64,000 nt of DNA from Cellulomonas sp. Root930 (GTDB taxonomy: Bacteria > Actinomycetota > Actinomycetes > Actinomycetales > Cellulomonadaceae). The position numbers were made by a program, and so were the translations under genes. Below are positions 39,747 through 48,489 of the stretch, piece after piece. Location of the stretch: assembly GCA_001429255.1 (NCBI GenBank), contig LMJI01000001.1:3380266-3444265 (forward strand), read 5' to 3'. The notes beneath the pieces were generated by a model. The model worked only from the letters and a program-made list of their open reading frames with translations. It had not been told where the DNA came from and made no database searches. Each line of letters opens with the position of its first letter. Within the stretch, counting starts at the first letter, position 1.

Positions 39747-40973
39747 TCAGCCGAGCGCCGCTCGATACACCTCCAGCGTCCGCTCGGCGATCGCCTCCCA
39801 CGTGAAGTGGTCCTCGACGCGGCGGCGCGACGCCAGCCCCCACTGCGCGGTCCGGGCCTCGTTGCCGACGACGTCGGTGAGAGCGTCGGCCAGGTCGTGC
39901 ACGAACCGGTCGGGGTCGACCGGGGTGCCGGTGCCGTCCTGCAGCTGGTCGATCGGGACGAGCCGGCCGGTGACGCCGTCGTCGATCACCTCGGGGATGC
40001 CGCCGGTGGCCGTCCCGACCACGGGCAGCCCGACCGCCATGGCCTCGAGGTTGACGATGCCCAGCGGCTCGTAGACCGACGGGCACGCGAACACCGTGCC
40101 GTGCATGAGGACGGCGATCAGCTCGTCGCGCGGCAGCATCTGCTCGATCCAGACCACGCCCGACCGCTTGGCGCGCAGCTGCTCGACCAGCCCGGTGACC
40201 TCCGCCATGATCTGCGGCGTGTCCGGCGCGCCCGCGCAGAGCACCACCTGGACCTCGGGCGGCAGGAGCTCGACGGCGCGCAGGAAGTACGGCAGGCCCT
40301 TCTGCCGGGTGATCCGGCCGACGAACACCACGCTCGGCCGGGACGTGTCGATGCCCAGCGCCGCGACGGTCGCCGACGCCTTCGCCACCGCCTCGTCGCT
40401 CGTCGGCCGCTGCCACTGGTCGAGGTCGATGCCGTTGTGCACCACCTTGACCCGTGCGGGGTCCACGCTCGGGTAGGCCCGCAGGATGTCCTCGCGCATG
40501 CCGCCGCTGACCGCGATGACGGCCGCGGCACCCTCGTACGCGGTCTTCTCGGCCCAGCTGGACAGGGCGTAGCCGCCGCCCAGCTGCTCGGCCTTCCAGG
40601 GGCGCAGCGGCTCGAGGCTGTGCGCCGAGACGACGTGCGGGAGCCCGTGCAGCAACCCGGCGAGGTGGCCGCCGAGGTTGGCGTACCAGGTGTGCGAGTG
40701 GACCAGGTCGGACGCGACGCCGTCGGCACCGACCGCGCCCACCGCGTCGGCCATCTCGAGGTCGACCCCGAACGTCTGCAGGGCCGCGTTCGCGCCGGCG
40801 AGCTCGGTGGGGACGGTGTAGCCCGTCACGCCGGGGGCGTCGCGGGGGCCGTCGAAGCAGTGGACGCGCACGTCGATCGTGCGCTCGAGGACACGGGTCA
40901 GCCCCGCGACGTGGACGCCCGCTCCGCCGTAGACGTGCGGCGGGTACTCCCGGGTCAGCAGGTCGACACGCAC
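39747..40973 (-). CDS. glgA: GT4 glycosyltransferase GlgM/GlgA, actinobacterial (alpha-maltose-1-phosphate or glycogen synthase)
   Basis: 408 residues. It begins [22 protein letters not shown], the N-terminal donor/acceptor motif of the actinobacterial group. [30 protein letters not shown] and EPLGIVNLE near residue 315 (the E-x7-E catalytic motif of retaining GT4/GT5 enzymes) follow. In mycobacteria the homologue is GlgM, which uses ADP-glucose to make maltose-1-phosphate for the GlgE pathway; older annotation calls it glycogen synthase. GTG 40973 is chosen because GAGGGG lies nine bases upstream and relatives begin MRV-LTREYPP; ATG 40982 and 41024 are rejected. It is divergent from glgC. 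Confidence 0.9.
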   Translation of the reverse strand: MRVDLLTREYPPHVYGGAGVHVAGLTRVLERTIDVRVHCFDGPRDAPGVTGYTVPTELAGANAALQTFGVDLEMADAVGAVGADGVASDLVHSHTWYANLGGHLAGLLHGLPHVVSAHSLEPLRPWKAEQLGGGYALSSWAEKTAYEGAAAVIAVSGGMREDILRAYPSVDPARVKVVHNGIDLDQWQRPTSDEAVAKASATVAALGIDTSRPSVVFVGRITRQKGLPYFLRAVELLPPEVQVVLCAGAPDTPQIMAEVTGLVEQLRAKRSGVVWIEQMLPRDELIAVLMHGTVFACPSVYEPLGIVNLEAMAVGLPVVGTATGGIPEVIDDGVTGRLVPIDQLQDGTGTPVDPDRFVHDLADALTDVVGNEARTAQWGLASRRRVEDHFTWEAIAERTLEVYRAALG

Positions 40974-41072
40974 AGCAACCATCCCCTCGCCACCGGCACC
41001 GACGACCGGTTCTCCCGCCGACACGCTAGCGCGTGAGCGACGTCACGCCTCGCTGGGACCGCGCCTGGGGCC

Positions 41073-41078
41073 TAGGGT
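41073..41078 (+). promoter_or_regulatory. -10 hexamer of a leaderless promoter for glgC
   Basis: TAGGGT, seven bases, then ATG 41086. Confidence 0.45.
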
Positions 41079-41085
41079 CGTAGCC

Positions 41086-42327
41086 ATGGCAGCGCCGCGC
41101 GTCCTCGCTATCGTCCTCGCAGGTGGGGAGGGCAAACGTCTGATGCCCCTCACCGCAGACCGTGCCAAGCCGGCGGTGCCCTTCGGGGGGTTGTACCGGC
41201 TGATCGACTTCGCCCTGTCGAACGTCATCAACTCCCGGTACCTGCACGTCATCGTGCTCACCCAATACAAGTCCCACAGCCTGGACCGGCACGTGTCCAA
41301 GACGTGGCGGATGTCCCCGCTGCTGGGCAACTACGTCGCCGCGGTGCCCGCGCAGCAGCGCGTCGGCAAGCACTGGTACCTCGGCAGCGCCGACGCCATC
41401 TACCAGTGCCTCAACATCATCGAGGACGAGCGCCCGGACATCGTGGTCGTCGTCGGGGCCGACCACGTGTACCGCATGGACTTCTCCCAGATGGTCGACG
41501 CCCACATCTCCTCGGGTGCCGAGTTCACGGTCGCCGCGATCCGCCAGCCCATCGAGGAGGCCGACCAGTTCGGCGTCATCGAGGTCGACCCGACGGACGC
41601 CACGCGCATCAAGGCGTTCCTGGAGAAGCCGACCGACCCGGTGGGCCTGGCGGACTCCCCCGGCGAGATCCTCGCGTCGATGGGCAACTACGTGGCCAAC
41701 GCGGACGCGCTGGTCGCCGCGGTGACCGCCGACTCCGAGAACGTGAACTCGCGCCACGACATGGGCGGAGACATCGCCCCGTACTTCGTGGAGCGCGGCA
41801 CGGCCGGCGTCTACGACTTCCTGCGCAACGACGTGCCCGGCTCCACGCCGCGCGACCGCGACTACTGGCGCGACGTCGGCACCATCGACGCGTTCTACGA
41901 GGCGAACATCGACCTCATCTCGATCGAGCCCGTGTTCAACCTCTACAACGACGAGTGGCCGCTCTACAGCGGGTACACGAGCCTGGCACCCGCCAAGTTC
42001 ATCCACGCGGGCGCGGGCAGGCTCGGTCACGCCGTGGACTCGGTGGTCTCTCCGGGTGTGCTGGTCTCCGGCGCGACGGTGTCCGGCTCGGTCCTCTCGC
42101 CAGGCGTCCGACTGCACTCGTGGGCGCAGGTCACGGACTCGGTGCTCTTCGACGACGTCCACATCGGCCGGTACGCGCAGGTCCACCGGGCGATCATCGA
42201 CAAGAACGTCCACGTGCCCGAACGCGTCCGCGTCGGCCTCGACCACGACCACGACCGCGCACGCGGGTTCACCGTCACCGAGTCCGGGATCACCGTCGTG
42301 CCCAAGGGAACGATCATCGCGGAGTGA
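41086..42327 (+). CDS. glgC: Glucose-1-phosphate adenylyltransferase
   Basis: Makes ADP-glucose from glucose-1-phosphate and ATP, the committed step to glycogen and maltose-1-phosphate. 413 residues. Nucleotidyltransferase motif [25 protein letters not shown] (residues 8-32), then [38 protein letters not shown] and [15 protein letters not shown]. The catalytic Asp and the FLEKPTDP substrate loop follow. A C-terminal left-handed beta-helix ([22 protein letters not shown]) completes the enzyme. It diverges from glgM, the usual actinobacterial arrangement, so the two provide and consume ADP-glucose. Confidence 0.96.
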   Translation: MAAPRVLAIVLAGGEGKRLMPLTADRAKPAVPFGGLYRLIDFALSNVINSRYLHVIVLTQYKSHSLDRHVSKTWRMSPLLGNYVAAVPAQQRVGKHWYLGSADAIYQCLNIIEDERPDIVVVVGADHVYRMDFSQMVDAHISSGAEFTVAAIRQPIEEADQFGVIEVDPTDATRIKAFLEKPTDPVGLADSPGEILASMGNYVANADALVAAVTADSENVNSRHDMGGDIAPYFVERGTAGVYDFLRNDVPGSTPRDRDYWRDVGTIDAFYEANIDLISIEPVFNLYNDEWPLYSGYTSLAPAKFIHAGAGRLGHAVDSVVSPGVLVSGATVSGSVLSPGVRLHSWAQVTDSVLFDDVHIGRYAQVHRAIIDKNVHVPERVRVGLDHDHDRARGFTVTESGITVVPKGTIIAE

Positions 42328-42357
42328 GCACCGGGCACGTCGCCCGGCGCGCGCCAC

Positions 42358-42363
42358 TACCCT
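42358..42363 (+). promoter_or_regulatory. -10 hexamer of a leaderless promoter for serB
   Basis: TACCCT, seven bases, then GTG 42371. Confidence 0.45.
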
Positions 42364-42370
42364 GCCGTCC

Positions 42371-43015
42371 GTGAACCAGTCGCCGCCCCGCCTCGTCGTG
42401 ATGGACGTCGACTCGACGTTCATCACCGGCGAGGTCGTCGAGATGCTCGCCGCCCGAGCGGGCTCCGAGGAGCTCGTCACCGAGATCACCGAGCGGGCCA
42501 TGCGCGGCGAGATCGACTTCGCCGAGTCCCTGCACGAGCGCGTGGCGACGCTCGCCGGCCTGCCGGAGTCCGTGCTGGCCGACGTGCTCGCCGAGGTCGA
42601 GCCGTCCCCCGGCGCCGCGGAGCTGGTGGCCGAGCTGGCTGCCCGCGGGTGGCCCGTCGGCCTGGTCTCCGGCGGGTTCATCGAGATCGTGCGCCCCCTC
42701 GCCGCGTCGTTCGGCATCACGCTGACCAGGGCGAACGCCCTCGAGGTGGTCGACGGCCGACTCACCGGCCGCGTGAGCGGAGCGGTCGTGGACCGGGCGG
42801 CGAAGGCGCGCACCCTGCGCGAGTACGCGGCCACGGTCGGCATCCCGATGGAGCGCACGATCGCCATCGGCGACGGCGCCAACGACATCGACATGGTGGT
42901 CGCCGCCGGCTTCGGGATCGCCTACAACGCGAAGCCCCTGCTGTGCGCAGCGGCCGACGCTGTCGTGCGCGACCGGCTGGACGCCGTCCTCGACCTGCCG
43001 GTCTTCGCGTCGTGA
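42371..43015 (+). CDS. serB: Phosphoserine phosphatase
   Basis: HAD-superfamily enzyme for the last step of serine synthesis. 214 residues, the short form without the ACT domain. HAD motif I is VVMDVDSTFITGEVVEML near residue 9 (DxDST, nucleophile Asp). Motif II is VGLVSGGFIEIV near 98, the Lys of motif III lies near VDRAAKARTL, and motif IV is TIAIGDGANDIDMVVAAGFGIAYNAKP near 170. GTG 42371 is fixed by the leaderless promoter. The stop overlaps a 28-codon frame (GTGA). It is 43 bases after glgC on the same strand, but with its own promoter. Confidence 0.93.
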   Translation: MNQSPPRLVVMDVDSTFITGEVVEMLAARAGSEELVTEITERAMRGEIDFAESLHERVATLAGLPESVLADVLAEVEPSPGAAELVAELAARGWPVGLVSGGFIEIVRPLAASFGITLTRANALEVVDGRLTGRVSGAVVDRAAKARTLREYAATVGIPMERTIAIGDGANDIDMVVAAGFGIAYNAKPLLCAAADAVVRDRLDAVLDLPVFAS

Positions 43016-43098
43016 CCTCGACGGATGCCACCGGGCCGGTCGACCACCGCGTGCGGATCCTCACGCTCGACACCCACGCCCTGCGCCGGCTGTACTGA
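43012..43098 (+). CDS. Possible 28-residue peptide coupled to serB
   Basis: GTG overlaps the serB stop in a GTGA junction and opens a 28-residue frame (VTSTDATGPVDHRVRILTLDTHALRRLY). The short overlap is the same junction seen at real gene pairs in this window. The sequence is too short to assign. It could be a real small protein or a remnant. A GC-rich palindrome (CCGGCCCGGCCGG) follows at about 43127-43139. Confidence 0.25.
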   Translation: MTSTDATGPVDHRVRILTLDTHALRRLY

Positions 43099-43146
43099 CC
43101 TCAGCCCAGGTCTGGCAGGGACCTTGCCGGCCCGGCCGGTACGTGG

Positions 43147-43539
43147 TCAGCCCTGGCGAGCCTGCTGACCGGCGCCGTGGGGATCGGTTCGTTGCGTCGG
43201 AACGTCGCACGCCAGGTCGACGTCTACGTCGACGAAGAGTCGCAGCCGGTCGTCCGCTGCCAACGATGCCAGCGCCCACTCGCGGCGGGCGGCGGTCGCG
43301 GCGGTCTCGACGTGGTCCGCCGTCGCCTCCAGTGCCTGTGCCTGTCGCAGCAGCCGCTCGTCGTCGGGGGCGGCGGCTGCGGCGACGGCTGCGGCGTCGG
43401 CGCCGTGGCGCGCCCGGCGGGCCGCGAGCATCAGATGGGCGGCCCGGGCTCGGGCCACGTGCTCCTGCCGACGCGCGCGGAGCTGCTCGGCGGTCGCGCC
43501 GGTGTGCGTGGCGGTACGGACCTGCTGCGTGGTGGTCAT
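43147..43539 (-). CDS. Uncharacterised Ala/Arg-rich helical protein
   Basis: 130 residues, no signal peptide. Most of the chain (residues 15-100) is predicted helical and Ala-rich with Arg/Glu repeats (ATAEQLRARRQEHVARARAAHLMLAARRARHG, then ERLLRQAQALEATADHVETAATAARREW), suggesting a coiled coil. The acidic end VDVDVDLACDVP is followed by a disordered tail. I do not recognise a family. ATG 43539 has GGGAGG eight bases upstream, which supports a real start. It diverges from the lipoprotein-like gene at 43633. Confidence 0.55.
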   Translation of the reverse strand: MTTTQQVRTATHTGATAEQLRARRQEHVARARAAHLMLAARRARHGADAAAVAAAAAPDDERLLRQAQALEATADHVETAATAARREWALASLAADDRLRLFVDVDVDLACDVPTQRTDPHGAGQQARQG

Positions 43540-43632
43540 GTGGCTCGCCTCCCTGTCAGGAACTACGGCAGACGGCACGCCGCGCTTGAGGGTTTCCACC
43601 GCCTGGACTGACGGCTCTGACACAGTGCGACC

Positions 43633-44634
43633 GTGAAGAGAGCGATCGTCGCCGCCCTGGCCGTGGTCGTCGTGGCGAGCCTCGCGGCGTGCGACCCGTA
43701 CGGGCCATCCGGCCAGACGGACGCCGTCGACATCCAGGTCGTCGTCAACACGGACGGTTCCACCACCGCCCAGGTGTTCCTCGACGACACCGCCGTCCGC
43801 AGCGATGCGCAGCTTCTGGCATGGGGCCACGCAATCGGCACCCGGCTGTTCCCGTCCGCGACGTCCCTCGCCGTCCGGGTCGAACCGAACGGCGCGGGGT
43901 ACCCCTTCGCCGTCATCGACGCGCCTGACGTGTACGAGCCCGGGCCGCACCCCCGTGTCTCGCTCGATACTCGCGACGCCGTGACCTGGATCTTGGCCCA
44001 GGATGCGGAGCTGGTCGACGTCTACGTCGATGCCCCCGGTATCGCCCTGACGGCGACCTGGGAACCGTCCCGCGGCCAGGACGTCGCCGAGTGGGCGTGG
44101 ATGGACGTCGCAGACGCAGCGGACGCCCCGGTCGGCGTCGTGGTGATGTCACCCGAGCCCTGGATCGGCCTCCTGGCCGTCACGCTGACGGCGCTGGGTG
44201 TCGCCGCGCTCATCGGAGCGTTCGTCGTGCTTCGGCGTCGCCCGCGTCGCCACCGCGTGATCGCGATCACGCTCGCCAGCGGCGCGTTCGTCGCCTCCTT
44301 GGCCGTGCTGCTCCGCGGAGGAGCGAACCTCCCGGAGAACCTCGGCGTGGCCGGTGTCGCCTCGAACACCTGGGTCGAGGTCGCTGCGATCGTCACGGCA
44401 CTGGCGGTGCTCCAGATCCCGGCCGCCTGCATCATCGTCGCGGCCGCCGCCTCGCAGCGCACACCCTCCACCCAGCAGTTCGTCCCAGCGCCCGGGTGGC
44501 CACCGCCACCCGCCGGCTGGCGTCCGCCGCCGCGGTGGCGGCCCGACCCGAGCTGGCCAGCGGCCCCGGCGGGGTGGAAGTTCTTCGCGGATCCAGCCGA
44601 GGAGCGGGCGGACGGGCAGACGCCGCCGTCGTAG
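43633..44634 (+). CDS. Putative lipoprotein/membrane protein with Pro-Trp-rich tail
   Basis: 333 residues. It starts with a signal sequence ending in a lipobox-like VVASLAAC (Cys near 20). An extracytoplasmic beta-rich domain (residues 30-165) contains VDIQVVVNTDGSTTAQVFLDDTAV. Three more membrane segments lie at about 175-195, 207-222 and 238-265. The last 60 residues are a cytoplasmic or exposed Pro/Trp repeat (PGWPPPPAGWRPPPRWRPDPSWPAAPAGWKFF), like the W-x-PDP repeats of actinobacterial membrane proteins (DUF2510-like). Function unknown; a cell-envelope sensor or scaffold is possible. The stop codon is inside the bidirectional terminator. Confidence 0.7.
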   Translation: MKRAIVAALAVVVVASLAACDPYGPSGQTDAVDIQVVVNTDGSTTAQVFLDDTAVRSDAQLLAWGHAIGTRLFPSATSLAVRVEPNGAGYPFAVIDAPDVYEPGPHPRVSLDTRDAVTWILAQDAELVDVYVDAPGIALTATWEPSRGQDVAEWAWMDVADAADAPVGVVVMSPEPWIGLLAVTLTALGVAALIGAFVVLRRRPRRHRVIAITLASGAFVASLAVLLRGGANLPENLGVAGVASNTWVEVAAIVTALAVLQIPAACIIVAAAASQRTPSTQQFVPAPGWPPPPAGWRPPPRWRPDPSWPAAPAGWKFFADPAEERADGQTPPS

Positions 44635-44662
44635 GTCGGCGGGCCCTCCAGCTCGCCGACCT
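44633..44662. terminator. Bidirectional hairpin terminator between convergent genes
   Basis: AGGTCGGCG (44633-44641) and CGCCGACCT (44654-44662) form a perfect 9-bp stem around a 12-base loop. It overlaps the stop codon of the lipoprotein-like gene and lies 50 bases before the end of the convergent SixA gene. No T-run. Confidence 0.55.
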
Positions 44663-44711
44663 CCGGCAGCTGCCCCGGCGGCGCGGCCAAGACTGGCGCC
44701 CTGAGCAGACC

Positions 44712-45230
44712 TCAGCCCGGCAGCACGAGCGTGCGCAGCGTCGCCGTCCCGCTCTCGAGGGCGTCCCACCCGGGGACCTCGAGCAGCGACCAGCTCGCGG
44801 TCGGCACTCCCAGGCGCACGCGCGCGAGCGTCGCCGGATCCGAGTCCGGACCGGCGAGCGCGGCCGCGGACTGCGACATCGTGGGCTCGTGCCCGACGAC
44901 GAGGAGGGTCCGGACGTCCGCCTGCACCGCGCGCACCAGGTCGATCAGCGCGCGCGACCCCGCGTAGTACAGGTCGTCGAGGTACTGGACCGTGGGGTCC
45001 GCGCCGAGCGAGGCACGGGCGAGGTCCCACGTCTGGCGCGTCCGCACGCTGGCCGAGCAGAGCACGAGGTCCGGGACCAGCTGATCCTCCGCCAGCCGTG
45101 CACCGACGCGCGCGGACTGGCGCCGGCCCACGAGCGAGAGGGGCCGCTGGATGTCCGCGATGAGGTCCGGGTGCTCCGCCTTGGCATGGCGCAGCAGCAG
45201 CAGTCGCCGGGTGCCGGTATCGGGCCTCAC
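44712..45230 (-). CDS. SixA-type phosphohistidine phosphatase (histidine phosphatase family)
   Basis: 172 residues. The phosphoglycerate-mutase-like fold has RHAKAE at residues 14-19 (the catalytic RHG-type motif as RHA, typical of SixA), VLCSASVRTRQTW with the second Arg, and LVVGHEPTMSQSAAAL with the second His. SixA dephosphorylates phosphohistidine in phosphorelay domains; other members act on small phosphates. The start is uncertain: GTG 45230 gives the family length, while GTG 45275 overlaps the fabI stop (GTGA) and would add 15 residues with translational coupling. No ribosome site decides between them. Last gene of the fabG-fabI run. Confidence 0.85.
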   Translation of the reverse strand: MRPDTGTRRLLLLRHAKAEHPDLIADIQRPLSLVGRRQSARVGARLAEDQLVPDLVLCSASVRTRQTWDLARASLGADPTVQYLDDLYYAGSRALIDLVRAVQADVRTLLVVGHEPTMSQSAAALAGPDSDPATLARVRLGVPTASWSLLEVPGWDALESGTATLRTLVLPG

Positions 45231-45271
45231 GGGCTCAGAGTGCCATTCGGGGGCGCTCCGCGCAGCAGCGG

Positions 45272-46042
45272 TCACAGACCCATCGCGTGGTAGCCGCCGT
45301 CGACGTGCACGATCTCGCCCGTGGTCGCGGGGAACCAGTCGGACAGCAGCGCCGCCACCGCGCGGGCCGTCGGCTCCGGGTCGAACGCGTCCCAGCCGAG
45401 CGGTGCGCGCTCGGGCCAGCCGCCCTCCATCGCCTCGAAGCCGGGGATCGACTTGGCGGCCGTCGTGCGGATCGGGCCGGCGGAGACCAGGTTGATGCGG
45501 ATGCCGTGCGGGCCGAGGTCGCGGGCGAGATAGCGCGAGGTCGACTCGAACGCCGCCTTGGCGACACCCATCCAGTCGTAGACCGGCCAGGCGTAGCGGG
45601 CGTCGAACGTGAGGCCGACGATCGCGCCGCCGGAGCTCAGCAGCGGCTGGGAGGCGACCGCGAGCGACTTGAGCGAGTAGGCGCTGACCTGCAGGGCCGT
45701 CGCCACGTCCTCCCACTCGCCGGCCAGGAAGTTGCCGCCCATCACGGACTGCGGCGCGAAGCCGATCGAGTGGACCACGCCGTCGAGCGAGTCGAAGCCC
45801 GCCTCGCGCACCCGGTCCGCGAGCGCCGCGAGGTCGTCGGCGTCCGTGACGTCGAGCTGGAGGACCGGCGCCTCCTTCGGGAGCCGTCGCGAGATCGCCT
45901 GCGTCAGGCGGAACTGGCGGCCGAACGAGGTGAGCAGGACCTCGGCACCCTCCTGCTGCGCGAGCCGCGCCACGTGGAAGGCGATCGACGCGTCCGTGAG
46001 GACACCGGTGATCAGGAGCTTCTTGCCGTCGAGCAGACCCAT
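45272..46042 (-). CDS. fabI: Enoyl-[acyl-carrier-protein] reductase (NADH), InhA-like
   Basis: Final reduction in each FAS-II elongation cycle. 256 residues. It begins MGLLDGKKLLITGVLTDASIAFHVARLAQQEGAEVLL, the InhA/FabI N-terminus with the TGVLTDASIAF cofactor loop. DGVVHSIGFAP follows, then YDWMGVAKAAFES with the Tyr-x6-Lys catalytic pair. The substrate loop SAGPIRTTAAKSIPGF holds the positions altered in isoniazid and ethionamide resistance in mycobacteria. It is 42 bases after fabG on the same strand, as in the mabA-inhA operon. Confidence 0.96.
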   Translation of the reverse strand: MGLLDGKKLLITGVLTDASIAFHVARLAQQEGAEVLLTSFGRQFRLTQAISRRLPKEAPVLQLDVTDADDLAALADRVREAGFDSLDGVVHSIGFAPQSVMGGNFLAGEWEDVATALQVSAYSLKSLAVASQPLLSSGGAIVGLTFDARYAWPVYDWMGVAKAAFESTSRYLARDLGPHGIRINLVSAGPIRTTAAKSIPGFEAMEGGWPERAPLGWDAFDPEPTARAVAALLSDWFPATTGEIVHVDGGYHAMGL

Positions 46043-46084
46043 GTGCGTTCCGTTCTGTCGTGTCGCCGTGCGTCAGGAGAGTGG

Positions 46085-46936
<852 letters not shown>

Positions 46937-46937
46937 C

Positions 46938-46943
46938 TACGAT
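46938..46943 (+). promoter_or_regulatory. -10 hexamer of a leaderless promoter for the DUF3099 gene
   Basis: TACGAT, six bases, then GTG 46950. Confidence 0.5.
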
Positions 46944-46949
46944 CAGGTA

Positions 46950-47309
46950 GTGAGCAGCATCCGTCGGCGACCGGACCTCCCCTCGGCGGAGGTCCCCAGC
47001 ATCACCAGCGCGCCCGAGCCGCTCGCGGACGACCTGGCGCGCCGCCAGAAGCGCTATCTCGTCCAGATGGGCATCCGCATCCTCTGCTTCGCCGGCGCCG
47101 TGCTCACCTGGGGCGGGATCCCGATGTGGGCGTCCCTGCTGCTGATCGTCGCCGCCGTGGTCCTGCCGTACTCCGCCGTGCTGTTCGCCAACGCCGGCCG
47201 CGAGCGCCGCGACTCCGACGGGACGTTCATGGCCGCCCGCGAGATCGGTCCCGGCTCGGGCGCACCCCGGGGTCTCGGCCCCTCCGACCACCCGGAGGGT
47301 CGCGCGTGA
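46950..47309 (+). CDS. DUF3099 domain membrane protein
   Basis: 119 residues. The DUF3099 core runs SITSAPEPLADDLARRQKRYLVQMGIRILCFAGAV with two hydrophobic segments (residues 41-75: IRILCFAGAVLTWGGIPMWASLLLIVAAVVLPYSAVLFA), then a charged cytoplasmic tail. Common in actinobacteria, function unknown. It is the first of three overlapping genes (zinc-knuckle protein, SURF1), so a link with cytochrome oxidase assembly is possible. The start is fixed by the leaderless promoter. Confidence 0.8.
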   Translation: MSSIRRRPDLPSAEVPSITSAPEPLADDLARRQKRYLVQMGIRILCFAGAVLTWGGIPMWASLLLIVAAVVLPYSAVLFANAGRERRDSDGTFMAAREIGPGSGAPRGLGPSDHPEGRA

Positions 47310-47548
47310 GCCTCTTCGGCCCGGTCCCCGACGCGGTGGACGAGCTGATCTGCAGCGGGCGCGGCTGCCGTGCGGACGCGACGTGGGGGCTGCTCTGGAA
47401 CAACCCGAAGCTGCACACGCCGGAGCGCCGCAAGGTGTGGCTCGCATGCGACGACCACCGCGAGCACCTCAGCACGTTCCTCGACACGCGCGGCTTCCTG
47501 CAGAGCGTGGTGCCCGTGGCGGAGCTCGAGTCCGCTCCCCGGTCATGA
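47306..47548 (+). CDS. Small Cys/His-rich protein, probable zinc-binding
   Basis: 80 residues. Conserved ELICSGRGCRADATWGLLWNNPKLHTPERRKVWLACDDHREHLSTFL contains three Cys and several His arranged as Cys-x4-Cys and Cys-x2-DH, consistent with one zinc site. Small proteins like this recur in actinobacteria and are sometimes labelled acetone carboxylase, which the size does not support. GGAGGG lies six bases before the GTG. Four-base overlaps at both ends (GTGA and ATGA) tie it to DUF3099 and SURF1. Confidence 0.7.
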   Translation: MSLFGPVPDAVDELICSGRGCRADATWGLLWNNPKLHTPERRKVWLACDDHREHLSTFLDTRGFLQSVVPVAELESAPRS

Positions 47549-48489
47549 GCCCCGCGGCACGCCGCGCCACCGGCCTGGTCCTCGTCGGCCTGGTGCTCGC
47601 GGTCACCTGCACCCTGCTCGGCCGGTGGCAGTGGAACCGGCACGTGTGGCGTGACGGCGCGATCGCGGTGGTCGAGACCAACTGGTCGGCCGAGCCCGTG
47701 CCCCTGGGCAGCGTGCTCGACTCCCCCGGCACCGCGCTCACCGACGCGGACGTCTGGCGCCGGGTCACCGTGGTGGGGCACTACGAGCCCGACGGCACCG
47801 TCCTGTTGCGCAACCGCCCGGTCGACGGCGCCCCCGCCTACCACGCTCTCGTCCCGTTCGTCGTGGAGGACGCCGACGCTCCCGCGCTGTCCGGGAGCGT
47901 GCTCGTCGTGGACCGCGGCTGGGTGGCGCCCGGCGCGGACGGGAGCGTCGACGTCGTCCCGCCCGCGCCCCCGGAGGGCACGATCACGCTCACAGCTCGG
48001 CTGCGGCACGACGAGCCGGCATCGAACCGGACCGCGCCGCCGGGACAGGTCCAGGCGATCTCCGTCGACCAGGTGCTCGCGGCCGGCGGCGTCGAGGGTC
48101 GCTCGGTCGACGCCTACGTCGCCATGACCGCCGAGGACCCGTCCGTCGCGACGGCCCCCGGGCAGCTGCCCGCGCCGAGCACCGACCCGGGCTCGCACCT
48201 GTCCTACGCGTTCCAGTGGTGGACGTTCGCGCTCGGTGGCCTCGTCGCGTTCTGCCTCGGCGCGCGCCGCGAGCTGCAGGACGAGCGCGCCGCGGACGAG
48301 TCCCCGGCGCCGCCGCCCGTGACCACCGCCTCGGGCGTCGAGCTGTGGCCGACCCGGGACACCCCCCGACCGCGCCGTGCGCCCACGGCACCGGACGTCC
48401 CCCACCGCCGCGGCGGGCGCGACGAGGACCTCGAGGACGCGCTCATCGACGCCCAGCTCGCGGAGCCGACGGGACGCGACGAGCGCTAG
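47545..48489 (+). CDS. SURF1 family cytochrome c oxidase assembly protein
   Basis: 314 residues. It has a transmembrane helix near residues 9-25 (GLVLVGLVLAVTCTLLGRWQWNRH, with the family's LGRWQWxR) and a large extracytoplasmic domain with WRRVTVVGHYEPDGTVLLRNRP and VLVVDRGWVAP. The second helix is near 220-240 (HLSYAFQWWTFALGGLVAFCLG, with the YxxQWWxF signature). A Pro/Arg/Asp-rich cytoplasmic tail of about 75 residues follows. SURF1 helps insert heme a into cytochrome aa3; CtaA at 62463 makes that heme. The ATG overlaps the preceding stop. It converges with the ABC-F gene, overlapping by four bases. Confidence 0.9.
   Translation: MSPAARRATGLVLVGLVLAVTCTLLGRWQWNRHVWRDGAIAVVETNWSAEPVPLGSVLDSPGTALTDADVWRRVTVVGHYEPDGTVLLRNRPVDGAPAYHALVPFVVEDADAPALSGSVLVVDRGWVAPGADGSVDVVPPAPPEGTITLTARLRHDEPASNRTAPPGQVQAISVDQVLAAGGVEGRSVDAYVAMTAEDPSVATAPGQLPAPSTDPGSHLSYAFQWWTFALGGLVAFCLGARRELQDERAADESPAPPPVTTASGVELWPTRDTPRPRRAPTAPDVPHRRGGRDEDLEDALIDAQLAEPTGRDER

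Noticed and set aside
43177..43611. Plus-strand frame of 144 codons with Cys pairs, opposite the helical protein at 43147-43539
   Set aside because: It has no ribosome site and the Cys pairs lie in Gly-rich antisense sequence. The minus-strand gene has GGGAGG at the right distance and better codon bias. Some doubt remains.
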